From Streptomyces ambofaciens ATCC 23877 (GTDB lineage: Bacteria; Actinomycetota; Actinomycetes; Streptomycetales; Streptomycetaceae): a stretch of DNA of 64,000 nt. The stretch spans positions 186,001 to 250,000 of the forward strand of contig NZ_CP012382.1 of the NCBI RefSeq assembly GCF_001267885.1. The letters are read 5' to 3'. The translations under genes and the position numbers were made by a program. Shown here piece after piece: positions 46,418-55,471 of the stretch (positions within the stretch are counted from its first letter, which is position 1; each line of letters starts with the position of its first letter). Under the pieces are notes generated by a model. That model searched no databases. It saw only the letters and a list, made by a program, of their open reading frames with translations, and was not told the origin of the DNA.

Positions 46418-47908
46418 TCAGCGCCAGGCCTGTCGTTCCTGGCCGCGGGGGTCGTCGACCTGGGCCCACTCGGTGTCGATGCGCATCGTGGCCCGGCGCT
46501 CGTCGTCGTACGGATCCCAGCCTGGTTCACCGGTCCTGGCGAACCGGACCCACGTGGCATGCATACGGGCGGCGAGATCCGCGGAGGGCTTGTCAGGGCC
46601 GAGCAGGGCGGATGGGCCTTGCAGCTGGGACAGGTGCGCGAGATCGAAGACGAAGGGCAGCTCCACCGCGTGGGTGGCGCCGAGCTCTTCGTCCAGCGCG
46701 TGGGAGCGCCAGGCGAACGCGTAGGCGTAGGTGGCGGACTCGGGGTGGGCGGCATGCGCGTCGGCAAGGGCCCAGCTGCCCGCGCCGAACAGTGCGTCGC
46801 CCATGATGGCCGAGCGCAGCTCACCGAAGGACGCATCGGGGCGTGCCTTCCGGTACGTCTCGACCAGTCGCGCCGGTCTACGGTGCGAGCGCGCCGCCAC
46901 GTCATCGACGTCCCCGGCCGTCGAGGTGGCGTACTTGTCCACGGGGACCAGGTAGAGGTTTCCTTCCTCGGCGTTGGTCCCGATGAGCAGGTCGACGTCG
47001 TCACCGAGGCCGGCGGCGACGGATTCGGCGGGCTGCGTGTCGAGGACCAGGCTGAAGGGACTGAGCCCGATCAGCGGATCGTGGTGCGTCTCGGTCTGCA
47101 GGTCGATGCCCGCGAGCCGGGAGGCGGCCTCGACCAGGCAGTCGTCGGAGATGTCCGCGAAGGCGTCGGCGCGGGGCTCGATGCCCAGGGCCTCGGCCGC
47201 TGCCCGGGTGACGCGGGCGGCCTGCTCAGTGGTGAACGCCCCCAGGCCGCTCCCACTTTGGACGATCGCCCGGCGCAAGAGGCCTGCGGCACTGGGGGTG
47301 GCGAGGACGCCACCGACGAGGGTCGCCCCGGCCGACTGACCGAAGAGGGTGACGTTGTGCGGGTCACCGCCGAAGGCGGCGATGTTCTCCCGCACCCAGC
47401 CCAGTGCGGCGACGACGTCGAGCAGACCGCGGTTGGCGGGCGCGCCGGGGAGGTCGAGGAACCCGGCGATGCCGAGCCGGTAGTTGAGGGTGACGAGGAC
47501 GACGCCGTCACGGGCGAAGGCGGAGCCGTCGTACAGCGCGGACCGCGTCGATCCGGCGACGAAACCGCCACCGTGGACGAACACCATGACGGGCAGGTCG
47601 CCGCCAGAGGCGGCGGGCATCCAGACGTTGAGGGTGAGATAGTCCTCGCCGCGACTCCAACCGGTGCCGAAGTAGGGAGACATGTCCACGCTGCCGAGCT
47701 TGCGCTGGGACTGCGGCGCGTTGGGCCCCGGCACGGTGGCGTCCCGTACGCCGTCCCACGGCTCGTGCGGCTTCGGCGGCTCGAACCGGCCGGCGCCGCG
47801 GGGCGGGGCGGCGTAGGGGATGTTCAGGAAGGCGGTGGTGTCACCCTGGCGCAGGCCGCGGACGGCTCCCTGCGCCGTGGTCACGATGGGATCGGTGTGG
47901 TGGCTCAT
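46418..47908 (-). CDS. type B carboxylesterase
   Basis: A 496-residue enzyme of the carboxylesterase/para-nitrobenzyl esterase family. Hallmarks are FLNIPYAAPPRGAGRFEPP, EDYLTLNVWMP, the oxyanion loop VMVFVHGGGFVAGS, and the catalytic Ser in VTLFGQSAGATLVGGVLAT (about residue 190). The acidic residue is in GTNAEEGNLYLVP and the His in LGATHAVELPFVF. No signal peptide, so cytoplasmic. The MBL hydrolase gene lies 22 bp upstream on the same strand, and both face the LAL regulator, suggesting a hydrolytic pair under its control. Confidence 0.92.
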   Translation of the reverse strand: MSHHTDPIVTTAQGAVRGLRQGDTTAFLNIPYAAPPRGAGRFEPPKPHEPWDGVRDATVPGPNAPQSQRKLGSVDMSPYFGTGWSRGEDYLTLNVWMPAASGGDLPVMVFVHGGGFVAGSTRSALYDGSAFARDGVVLVTLNYRLGIAGFLDLPGAPANRGLLDVVAALGWVRENIAAFGGDPHNVTLFGQSAGATLVGGVLATPSAAGLLRRAIVQSGSGLGAFTTEQAARVTRAAAEALGIEPRADAFADISDDCLVEAASRLAGIDLQTETHHDPLIGLSPFSLVLDTQPAESVAAGLGDDVDLLIGTNAEEGNLYLVPVDKYATSTAGDVDDVAARSHRRPARLVETYRKARPDASFGELRSAIMGDALFGAGSWALADAHAAHPESATYAYAFAWRSHALDEELGATHAVELPFVFDLAHLSQLQGPSALLGPDKPSADLAARMHATWVRFARTGEPGWDPYDDERRATMRIDTEWAQVDDPRGQERQAWR

Positions 47909-47930
47909 GTCTCGTGTCTTTCCGCAGGAC

Positions 47931-48842
47931 TCAGGCCTGCTCGGTGTACGGGGCAAAAGGGGCCCAGCCCTTGATGGCGAACTTGTCTCCCTCGCGTGCC
48001 ACTTCGGCGGCACCGTGGCCGCCCAGATGTGCGGGGATCACGAGTGCGTTGTTGTCGGCCGCCCAGCCCAGCACCTTGCGGCGGGTGGCGCGGGCGCCCG
48101 CGGGGTCCTGGCAGAAGCAGCTGTTGGAGTCGGGCTCGAGGATCTGCACGGGGCTGTGCAGCATGTCGCCGACGAACACCGCGCGGTCCGTCCCGGAGGT
48201 GAGGGTCAGTACGGAGGAGCCGGGGGTGTGTCCGGGAGCCGCGTCGAGGCGCAGATCGGCGTCGATCTGGTGGCTGTTCTCCCACAGCAGTGTCTGGCCG
48301 GCCTGGTGCACCGGGGCCACGCTGTCCTCGAAGACGTTCTGGTTGCCGCGGCCGAGCAGCTTGTGGTCGTTCTCGGGATTCCAGAAGTCGAAGTCGTCCT
48401 TCGGCATCAGATAGGTGGCGTTGGGAAAAGTGGGTATCCACTGCCGGCCGTTCAGATACGTGTTCCAGCCGACGTGATCGACGTGGAGATGTGTGTTGAT
48501 CACGATGTCCACGTCCTCGGGCGCGACGCCGGCACGCGCGAGATTGGCCAGGAAGCCGGTTTCGAGGCGGTTCCAGACCGGCGCGTACGGGCGGTCCTTG
48601 TGGTTGCCGACGCCGGTGTCGACGAGGATGGTCTTGCCTGCGCTGCGCAGCAGCCAGGTCTGGATCGCGGAATTGACGATATTGGTCCCGGAATCGAGGA
48701 AATGCGGGGTCAGCCAGGATGCCCCGTCGTTCCACACTTCCTTCGGGCTGTCGGGGAAGAAGGTGTCGGGCGTCATTTCGACGGGACCGAAGTACTCCCA
48801 TACCCGTGTGATGGTGACGTCGCCGAGCGTGATCTGTTCCAT
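47931..48842 (-). CDS. MBL-fold metallo-hydrolase
   Basis: A 303-residue metallo-beta-lactamase-fold enzyme. The zinc motif is DIVINTHLHVDHVGWNTYL (HxHxDH, about residues 114-119), with further ligands in DAAPGHTPGSSVLTL and AVFVGDMLHSPVQIL and the last His near VIPAHLGGHG. The layout is of the AttM/lactonase-type group, so cleavage of lactones or similar esters is possible. ATG at 48840-48842 has AAGGACACCCC before it. It is the first gene of the pair with the carboxylesterase and is divergent from the regulator at 49024. Confidence 0.9.
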   Translation of the reverse strand: MEQITLGDVTITRVWEYFGPVEMTPDTFFPDSPKEVWNDGASWLTPHFLDSGTNIVNSAIQTWLLRSAGKTILVDTGVGNHKDRPYAPVWNRLETGFLANLARAGVAPEDVDIVINTHLHVDHVGWNTYLNGRQWIPTFPNATYLMPKDDFDFWNPENDHKLLGRGNQNVFEDSVAPVHQAGQTLLWENSHQIDADLRLDAAPGHTPGSSVLTLTSGTDRAVFVGDMLHSPVQILEPDSNSCFCQDPAGARATRRKVLGWAADNNALVIPAHLGGHGAAEVAREGDKFAIKGWAPFAPYTEQA

Positions 48843-49023
48843 GGGGTGTCCTTGAGAATGTGGAGGCTTTCCTGGAACCGTACGAGTGGCCTCGGCGCGC
48901 GCGGTATCCGTCACATGACTGCACCTGCGTGCATGGCCCGGGCACTGGGTCCGGCCGCTTTTGTAGCCTGGACGGGCCAGAGCAAGGCGACTTTGGTCGA
49001 ACGCGGCTATTCCGGGAGACTCC

Positions 49024-51849
49024 GTGGACGAGCACACAGGCGGCCGCGGTGCGGTCATGGGACCGCAGCCGGATCCAGGGGAGCTGATCGTCGGCCGGGG
49101 CGCGGAACTGGCACGCCTCTCTCGTGCGGTGGACTCGGTGTCGGCCGACCCGGTGCTGATGCTGGTCGGTGACATGGGCACGGGCAAGAGCGCGCTGCTG
49201 GAGCACGCGGTGCACCGGGCTGAAGCCGGCGGCGCTCGCGTACTGCGGGCCCAGGGGAGCGAGTCGGAGTCGAGCCTGGCGTTCTCCGCACTCCATCAGT
49301 TGCTGCGGCCGGTGGCGGCCGAGGTGGACGCACTGCCAGACAGGCAGCGCGCGGCGCTGCAGGACGCCTTCGGCGAGGGGCCGGCCACGCCGGGACCCGA
49401 TCTCATGCTGGTCGGGGTCGCTGTCCTGAGCCTGTTGTCAGGTCTGGGCGACCACCGTCCCGTGCTCGTGGTGCTGGACGATACGCAGTGGTTCGATCGT
49501 GCTTCCCTGGATGCGCTGTCCTTCGCTGCCAGACGGCTGGAAGGTGAACCGGTCACCCTGCTGATCGGTGCCCGCGACGGCGATCGCCTTCCGCCGGGAT
49601 TCGACCGTCATGTGCCGGTGCTCACCCTGGGTCCGCTCGACCGAGCTGCGGCCCATCAGCTGCTGGACCTGCAGCCGAAGAGCCCTACCGGGCACACCAG
49701 GTCGCGGATCCTCGACCAGGCAGGCGGCAACCCGCTGGCGCTGCTGGAACTGACGCGGGCAGTCTCAGCACAGGACACGGCTGCGGGGTTGCCGTCTGCG
49801 GGTCCGCTTCCGCTCACCGATCACCTGGAGCGGATCTTCGCCGCTCGCCTGAAGACTCTCCCCGCCTCCACCATGCGGGCTCTGCTGCTCCTGGCCGCCA
49901 TGGACAGCGCCGACCCCGCGATCGCCGTCTCGGCGGGGCTGCCGCGCGCCGAGGACGCGGCCTGGCTGCCGGCCGGGCAGGCCGGGCTGGTCCGGCAAAC
50001 CGGCCGGGACATCCGCTTCCGCCACCCCCTGGTGCGGTCCGCCGTGTATCACGCCGCGTCCTTGAGCGCCCAGCGCGAGGCTCACCTCGCGCTCGCCGAG
50101 ACGCTGCGGGCCGAACCGGACCGGCGTGCCTGGCACCTTGCCGCCGCCTGCCCGCACCCGGACACGGCCGTGTCGGCGGAGCTGGAACGGTCCGCCGACC
50201 GGGCCCGCCGCCGCGGCGGCCACGCAGCGGCGGCCCAGGCCCTGCAGCGCGCCGCGGAACTCGCACCGCAGCGCGAGGACAGTGCCCGGCTGCTGGTCGA
50301 AGCCGCCGCGGCGGCCGTGTTCACGGGAGACATCGCCTGGGTCGAGGAGCTGGTCGCCGCGGCACGCACGCGCACGGACGACGCAACCCTGCTGGCCTCC
50401 GCCGCCGTGCAGGCCGGGCGGCTGGCGGTCCTGACCGTGCGCCACACCCGGGTCTTCTCCCGACTGGCCGATGCGGCCGAGACGTTGACGGCCTCCCAGC
50501 CCGCCGCCGGGCTGGACCTCCTGGCCGGCGCCGCCGTGGTCCGCTTCTACTCCGGAGACGACACCCAGCGCCACCGCATCCAGGACATCCTGCGGCGCCT
50601 ACCCGAGCACCCCTCACACGCAAGCATGCGCACCTGGGTGACAGCGGTGTCGGATCCCTTCGACAACCGGCCCCACCTCGTCTCCCTGCTACCGCGGTTG
50701 GCTGCCGAGGCGCAAGACCGGCCGGAGCGGCTCACCACTCTCGGGATCATGGCGTGGCTCCTGGACGAGACCCCACAGGCCGTCCGTGCCTTCGACGAGG
50801 CCTTCGACCGTTGGGAAGTGCAGGGAGCGCTGCCCGAGGGGCTGGGCGGCGCAGTCGCCTGGGCCTACCTGGAGCGAGGACGGTGGGAACAGGCCCGTGA
50901 GGCCTGCGCCCGCACCACCGCGGTCGGCCGGGCAGCCGGCCTCGACCACGCCGTGGCCTGTGCGGCCACCGTGGACGCCACCCTGCTGGCGTTCCAGGGC
51001 GATGCGTCCTCGGCCCGAACCCGGGCCGAGGACGCACTCACCCTCATCGATCCGCTGGAAAGCCGCTCGGTCGCCGTCTACGCCCATCGTGCCCACGGTG
51101 CCGCAGCAGCCGCGGAGGGCGCCTACGAGACCGCCTACGGGCAACTCCGCCTGGTCTTCACGGCAGACGGCGCACCCGTGCACTACCACGCCTCCTACCC
51201 GGCCCTCGCGGATCTGACGGCCGCCGCGGTGCGCTGCGGCCGCCACGAGGAAGCCGCCCTGATCGTCGAGCGCTCGGCATCCGCGCTGGCGGACAACGCC
51301 TCACCTCGTCTGCGTGCGCTGATCAGCCGAGCCCGTGGCCTTCTGGCGGACCCCCAGGAAGCGGAAGCGCACTTTCGGGCGGCTCTGGCGGATCCGGTAC
51401 TGGAACACTGGCCCCTCGAACGCGCACAGACCCTCCTCGACCTCGCCGAGTGGCTGCGGCGCCGGAGGCGCATCACAGAAGCGCGTGGGCCGCTCACCGA
51501 AGCCCTGGCAACCTTCCGGCGCCTGGGCGCACGCCCCTGGATCGAACGCGCCCGGACCGAAGCACGCGCCGCCGGCCTCGACGCCACCGACACGCCCCCC
51601 GACGCACTCGCCGGACTCTCCCCCCAACAGCAGCAGATCATCCGGCTCGCCGCCCGCGGCCTCACCAACCGAGAGATCGGCGAAACACTCTTCCTCTCCC
51701 CACGCACGATCAGCTCACACCTCTACCGCAGCTTCCCCAAACTCGGCATCACCACCCGATCCCAGCTACGCGACCTCATCGAAAACACCCACACGACGAC
51801 CGGCTGCAGGAGCAAAAGCGTGTTCTGTCCTGGCGGTGATGATTGGTAA
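49024..51849 (+). CDS. LAL-type LuxR family regulator with AAA ATPase domain
   Basis: A 941-residue large ATP-binding regulator of the LuxR (MalT-like) family. The Walker A motif is VGDMGTGKSALLEHAV (about residues 48-63) and Walker B is PVLVVLDDTQWFDRASLDAL. A long helical TPR-like middle follows, and the C-terminal LuxR helix-turn-helix is LSPQQQQIIRLAARGLTNRE then IGETLFLSPRTISSHLYRSF. Such proteins switch on catabolic or biosynthetic genes when ATP and an inducer bind. GTG at 49024 lies behind GGGAGACTCC. It is divergent from the MBL/esterase pair, its probable target. Confidence 0.93.
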   Translation: MDEHTGGRGAVMGPQPDPGELIVGRGAELARLSRAVDSVSADPVLMLVGDMGTGKSALLEHAVHRAEAGGARVLRAQGSESESSLAFSALHQLLRPVAAEVDALPDRQRAALQDAFGEGPATPGPDLMLVGVAVLSLLSGLGDHRPVLVVLDDTQWFDRASLDALSFAARRLEGEPVTLLIGARDGDRLPPGFDRHVPVLTLGPLDRAAAHQLLDLQPKSPTGHTRSRILDQAGGNPLALLELTRAVSAQDTAAGLPSAGPLPLTDHLERIFAARLKTLPASTMRALLLLAAMDSADPAIAVSAGLPRAEDAAWLPAGQAGLVRQTGRDIRFRHPLVRSAVYHAASLSAQREAHLALAETLRAEPDRRAWHLAAACPHPDTAVSAELERSADRARRRGGHAAAAQALQRAAELAPQREDSARLLVEAAAAAVFTGDIAWVEELVAAARTRTDDATLLASAAVQAGRLAVLTVRHTRVFSRLADAAETLTASQPAAGLDLLAGAAVVRFYSGDDTQRHRIQDILRRLPEHPSHASMRTWVTAVSDPFDNRPHLVSLLPRLAAEAQDRPERLTTLGIMAWLLDETPQAVRAFDEAFDRWEVQGALPEGLGGAVAWAYLERGRWEQAREACARTTAVGRAAGLDHAVACAATVDATLLAFQGDASSARTRAEDALTLIDPLESRSVAVYAHRAHGAAAAAEGAYETAYGQLRLVFTADGAPVHYHASYPALADLTAAAVRCGRHEEAALIVERSASALADNASPRLRALISRARGLLADPQEAEAHFRAALADPVLEHWPLERAQTLLDLAEWLRRRRRITEARGPLTEALATFRRLGARPWIERARTEARAAGLDATDTPPDALAGLSPQQQQIIRLAARGLTNREIGETLFLSPRTISSHLYRSFPKLGITTRSQLRDLIENTHTTTGCRSKSVFCPGGDDW

Positions 51850-51887
51850 GGGTGCTGCCTGACCTGTGGGAGCTTGGGAAGCCGGCG

Positions 51888-52097
51888 ATGCCGGAGCGGT
51901 TCAATGTGAAGGTGAACGATGCACTGTGGGAACGCCTTCCGGTCGAGGACCGGCAGCAAGTCGACGAACTGGTTGACGCTGGACGCCATATCCAGGCCAT
52001 CGCGCTGATGCGTGAGTGCACTGGCCTGCCGCGGCCGGATCTTCGTGATTGCGTTGATCTGCTGGAACTGCGCGCCCAGGCCTTGCGGGATAGATAG
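51888..52097 (+). CDS. small L7/L12 C-terminal-like domain protein
   Basis: A 69-residue protein starting MPERFNVKVNDALWERLPVE. Its second half, AIALMRECTGLPRPDLRDCVDLL, has the helix-turn pattern of the ribosomal L7/L12 C-terminal domain that occurs as small free-standing proteins in Streptomyces. GGGAGCTTGGG precedes the ATG. Function is unknown; it lies 38 bp after the LAL gene. Confidence 0.6.
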   Translation: MPERFNVKVNDALWERLPVEDRQQVDELVDAGRHIQAIALMRECTGLPRPDLRDCVDLLELRAQALRDR

Positions 52098-52130
52098 AAG
52101 CCAGACAGGCCGATCAGGTGTCCCGCCAGA

Positions 52131-52290
52131 TCAAGCTGTTCTCACGGTGAGGCGACGGCTCATGGGTCGATCATGGCGACGTGGACTATGGCTTCGGACC
52201 GGGTGGGGGCGGATCACGTCGTCCCGGGCCAGCCGGCGGTGGTGCATGAGCCAGCCCAAGCTCCGCTCGACCGCCCACCGCCCTCCCGCC
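52131..52290 (-). pseudogene. IS5 family transposase C-terminal fragment
   Basis: The short segment RWAVERSLGWLMHHRRLARD with the catalytic Glu context, then a shifted end containing PMSRRLT, is the last 50 residues of an IS5 transposase. The rest of the element is absent. Confidence 0.7.
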
Positions 52291-52404
52291 TCAACAGACC
52301 TATGGCGAGCCGCCCTCTGAGCGCCATTGAACAACCTTTCCGCGACAAAACGCTCTTTGAAGCCGATGGCAGGCGGCTCTATACGGGGCACACGCACAGG
52401 TCGG

Positions 52405-52560
52405 TCACGGTGTGCCGGGTACCAGTCCGACCCGGTACGCGAGGACGACGGCCTGGACGCGGTCACGCAGGCCGAGTTTCGCCAGGATGCGCGACACGTA
52501 GGTCTTGACGGTCTCGGGCGGGATCCCTTGGTCAAGAGCCGGGCCTCCGGAACCGTCCGG
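52405..52560 (-). pseudogene. NarL/FixJ-type response regulator, helix-turn-helix fragment
   Basis: DQGIPPETVKTYVSRILAKL and GLRDRVQAVVLAYRVGLV form the last half of a LuxR-type DNA-binding domain. The receiver domain and the start of the helix-turn-helix are missing. Confidence 0.7.
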
Positions 52561-52819
52561 CACCACGAGGTCATAGGTCGACCGCATCCAATCCGATGAT
52601 CGGATCGTTGAGGTCTGTGGTCCGAGCCGCCCGCACGGGTCTCCTCTCACCACGCCTGGAGCCGCCGAGCTCTGGAGCAGACCGAGGACTTTGCGGACCG
52701 CTGAGGTCACAAGCGGCTGATCGGGTGCAGGGCCATCCAGCCCTTCCATCAGGGAGAAGCGTGCCCCGCACAGCTGCGACCAGCAGCCCGCCCCCGACCG
52801 AGAGGACGAACACAAAACA

Positions 52820-53871
52820 ATGACCGTCACCTGCGGAATCGACTGGGCTGGTGACCACCACGATGTCGCCCTGGTTGACCACGAGGGCACCCTGTCAGCC
52901 CGGACCCGGATCACCGACGATCTCAACGGGTTGCACCAGCTCCGCGATCTCCTCAGCGCACACAGCAACACTGCCAACACCCCGATCCCCCTCGCGATCG
53001 AGACTTCCCGCGGTCTGCCCGTCGCCTGCCTCCGTGCCACCGGTCGGCTTGTCTACGCCATCAACCCGATGGCTGCCGCCCGTTACCGCGACCGCCACGC
53101 CGTCACCCGCAGAAAGCCCGATCACCTCGACGCGATCGTGCTCGCGAACATCCTGCGCACGCACCAGGCCCCTCACCGCCATCTGCCCGAAGACAGCGAA
53201 CTCGCCCGCGCCATCGCCATCATGGCCCGCGCCCAACAGGACGCCGTCCGGGACCGCACCCAAGCAGGCAACAAGCTCCGCTCCCACCTGCGCGAATACT
53301 TCCCCGGCTTCCTCGCCGCCTTCCAGCACAACCACGAGGGGATCAGCAGCAGCGCCGCCCACACCGTACTGGCCGTGGCCCCCACCCCCGAACAGGCGAC
53401 CAAGCTCACCCGCACCCAGCTGCGCTCACTGCTGAAAAGGGCGAGCAGGCCATGGGCCGTCAGGCCATCGCCGTTCTCAGGCAACTCGATGCCGCCTGCA
53501 CCAGCGTCGATGACGTCACCCAAGCGACGGAGGAGTCTGCCGACGCAAAAGGCCTCAAGGCATTCGCCGGGGCCGCACCGGTCACCCGGGCGTCCGGCAA
53601 ACACCTCGCGGTCATGGCCCGCAGGGTCAAGAACCAGCGTCTGGCCTCGGTCGGCTACGCCAGGGCCTTCGCCAGCCTGACCGCCTCACCGGGAGCCCGG
53701 GACCACTACGACAGGCGACGAGCCCACGGAGACCGCCATACCGCCGCCCAGCGCAACCTCTTCAACCGCATACTCGGATGTCTCCACCACCGCCTCACCA
53801 AGCGCACTGTCTATGACGAGAACAAGGCCATCCCGCCCTCTGGAACCCTTGCGCTGAGGACCGCCGCTTGA
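52820..53871 (+). pseudogene. IS110 family transposase, frameshifted and internally deleted
   Basis: The N-terminal DEDD domain is intact: MTVTCGIDWAGDHHDVALVD, PLAIETSRGLPVACL, YAINPMAAARYRDRHAVTRR and KPDHLDAIVLANILR. Near 53450 the frame changes and part of the linker is missing; the C-terminal Transposase_20 domain continues with AKGLKAFAGAAPVTRASGKH and RVKNQRLASVGYARAFASLT to 53871. Inactive unless two-frame expression occurs. Confidence 0.85.
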
Positions 53872-53876
53872 GGCTT

Positions 53877-54467
53877 TCAGTCCGGCAGCGGAAGCAGCCT
53901 GCCGCTCCAACACTCGTCGTCTACGTCGTCTGGCTGCCTCAGGCGGATGTCAAAAGCGTTCTCTACCAGTGCCAGGACGCTGTGCAGGGGCGCGACCTGG
54001 CCAGGGATGAGTCCGAGGGGCCTCATGACGTCATCAAGTCTTGCCGGGTCCCGCCCCTCCGGTTCGATCGCCTGGAGGGTGTGGAAGTCGACGATGATCT
54101 CGCCGCCTACCGCGTACTTGAACCAGTGCATCGGCTTCTCGTTGTAGTGGAGCACGACGGCCTCAGTCCCCACGGAGACGTGACTCAGGATCCTCTCATC
54201 GAGTCCGTGCACGCCGCCCTGTTCCCAGGCCCACGTCCACGAGCCATCGATGCCGCTGGTGACGACGGGTTCCTCATCGTCGAAAAGGTCGTCGCCCAAG
54301 TCATCCGACAGATGCATGGCATCGCGAAGCGCCAGAGTCTCCGGATCTACCCCCATGCGGGTAAGCAGCTCCGCAGGGGGCAGATCCCGCACGAAGGTCA
54401 GCGTAGAGAGGGGGAAATCGCCCTCTCGGAACAAGTCCAGTCCGCGGCCTGTCTCTGTACTCGTCAT
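53877..54467 (-). CDS. DUF6461 family protein
   Basis: A 196-residue protein. STLTFVRDLPPAELLTRMGV opens the domain, then DDEEPVVTSGIDGSWTWAWE, the VSVGTEAVVLHYNEKPMHWF strand pair and GEIIVDFHTLQAIEPEGRDP. The family is common and multi-copy in Streptomyces with no known function. ATG at 54465-54467 was chosen; upstream residues lack similarity. It lies between two truncated IS110 genes, so it may have been moved or captured by them, and it is the only intact gene in 52.1-55.4 kb. Confidence 0.78.
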   Translation of the reverse strand: MTSTETGRGLDLFREGDFPLSTLTFVRDLPPAELLTRMGVDPETLALRDAMHLSDDLGDDLFDDEEPVVTSGIDGSWTWAWEQGGVHGLDERILSHVSVGTEAVVLHYNEKPMHWFKYAVGGEIIVDFHTLQAIEPEGRDPARLDDVMRPLGLIPGQVAPLHSVLALVENAFDIRLRQPDDVDDECWSGRLLPLPD

Positions 54468-54537
54468 GCTGCGGATGCTGCCACACACCACCGACAGACT
54501 TCCCAGTCTGCCAGCCTTGACAGATCAACCGCATCGG

Positions 54538-54933
54538 ATGTCTGTTTACCCGGTCCTGGCCTCGATGCCCGGCAACGGCGTCAGGACCGCCGCAGTCCTC
54601 CTGGCCACCGTCGGCGACGGCAGCAGCTTTCCCACCGCCGCCCACCTGGCCTCCTACGCCGGCCTCGCCCCGGCAACCCGGCAGTCCGGCACGTCGATCC
54701 ACGGCGAGCACGCCCCCAGAGGCGGCAACCGGCAGCTGAAACGAGCGATGTTCCTCTCCGCGTTCGCAGCCCTCCACGACCCCGCCTCCCGCACCTACTA
54801 CGACCGCTGCCGAGCCCGCGGCAAAACCCACACCCAGGCCCTCCTCCGCCCCGCCCGCCATCGCATCAGCGTCCTGTTCGCCCTGCTCCGCGACGGAACC
54901 TTCTACGAGCCGAGGAGCCCTCGACTCGCTTGA
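54538..54933 (+). pseudogene. IS110 family transposase, C-terminal fragment
   Basis: VYPVLASMPGNGVRTAAVLL, ASYAGLAPATRQSGTSIHGE and RGGNRQLKRAMFLSAFAALH are the Transposase_20 half of an IS110 protein different from the one at 52820. The DEDD half is absent. Confidence 0.82.
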
Positions 54934-54962
54934 CGAAGGACATAAAGGCACCCCCCGGACTG

Positions 54963-55110
54963 GGCGCCAGTCCTGGGCTTCGGCGCTCTGGCCGTGGCGG
55001 TCGGCGTAACGGCCCTCGTGGTGCTGCGGATCGGGCACCGAGTTGTCGGGGCGGTACAGCTGACGCTCTGCGTCTTCCTGGCACTTCACACGCTGGGGTC
55101 ATGGTTCTGA
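54963..55110 (+). pseudogene. membrane-protein tail
   Basis: A short frame in a phase different from its neighbours reads APVLGFGALAVAVGVTALVV, then VVGAVQLTLCVFLALHTLG and stops at 55110. It is two hydrophobic helices without a start, probably the end of a lost membrane gene. 55111-55471 has no supported gene. Confidence 0.4.
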
Positions 55111-55471
55111 CCCAGATGTATTCACAGCCATCGGCGGAGCTCTGGGGCAGGGGCACAGGCGCGGAGGTTGGAGAACGCTGGCGACTCGACGACTTCATCT
55201 ACAGCAGCATCGCTGCAAACGGCTCACCACAGCGCCGGCGACAAGCGGACCCGCTCAGCGAGGCAGCGGACGCGGTGCGCGCTGGTCACAGCGTCGAAGC
55301 CGGCAGCGTCACGGGGCTGCTCCTGGCGGCCGCGTGATGCTGCCCTGATCTCCGCTCAGCCTCCCCTGGTCCTGTTCACCTCTGGTGATCCGGTGCTGGT
55401 CGGTCTCTCGTTCTCATCGTGGGTTGTGGGAAGCCCTCGCGGTCGGTGCGCGGAACGGCGATAGTGGACAC

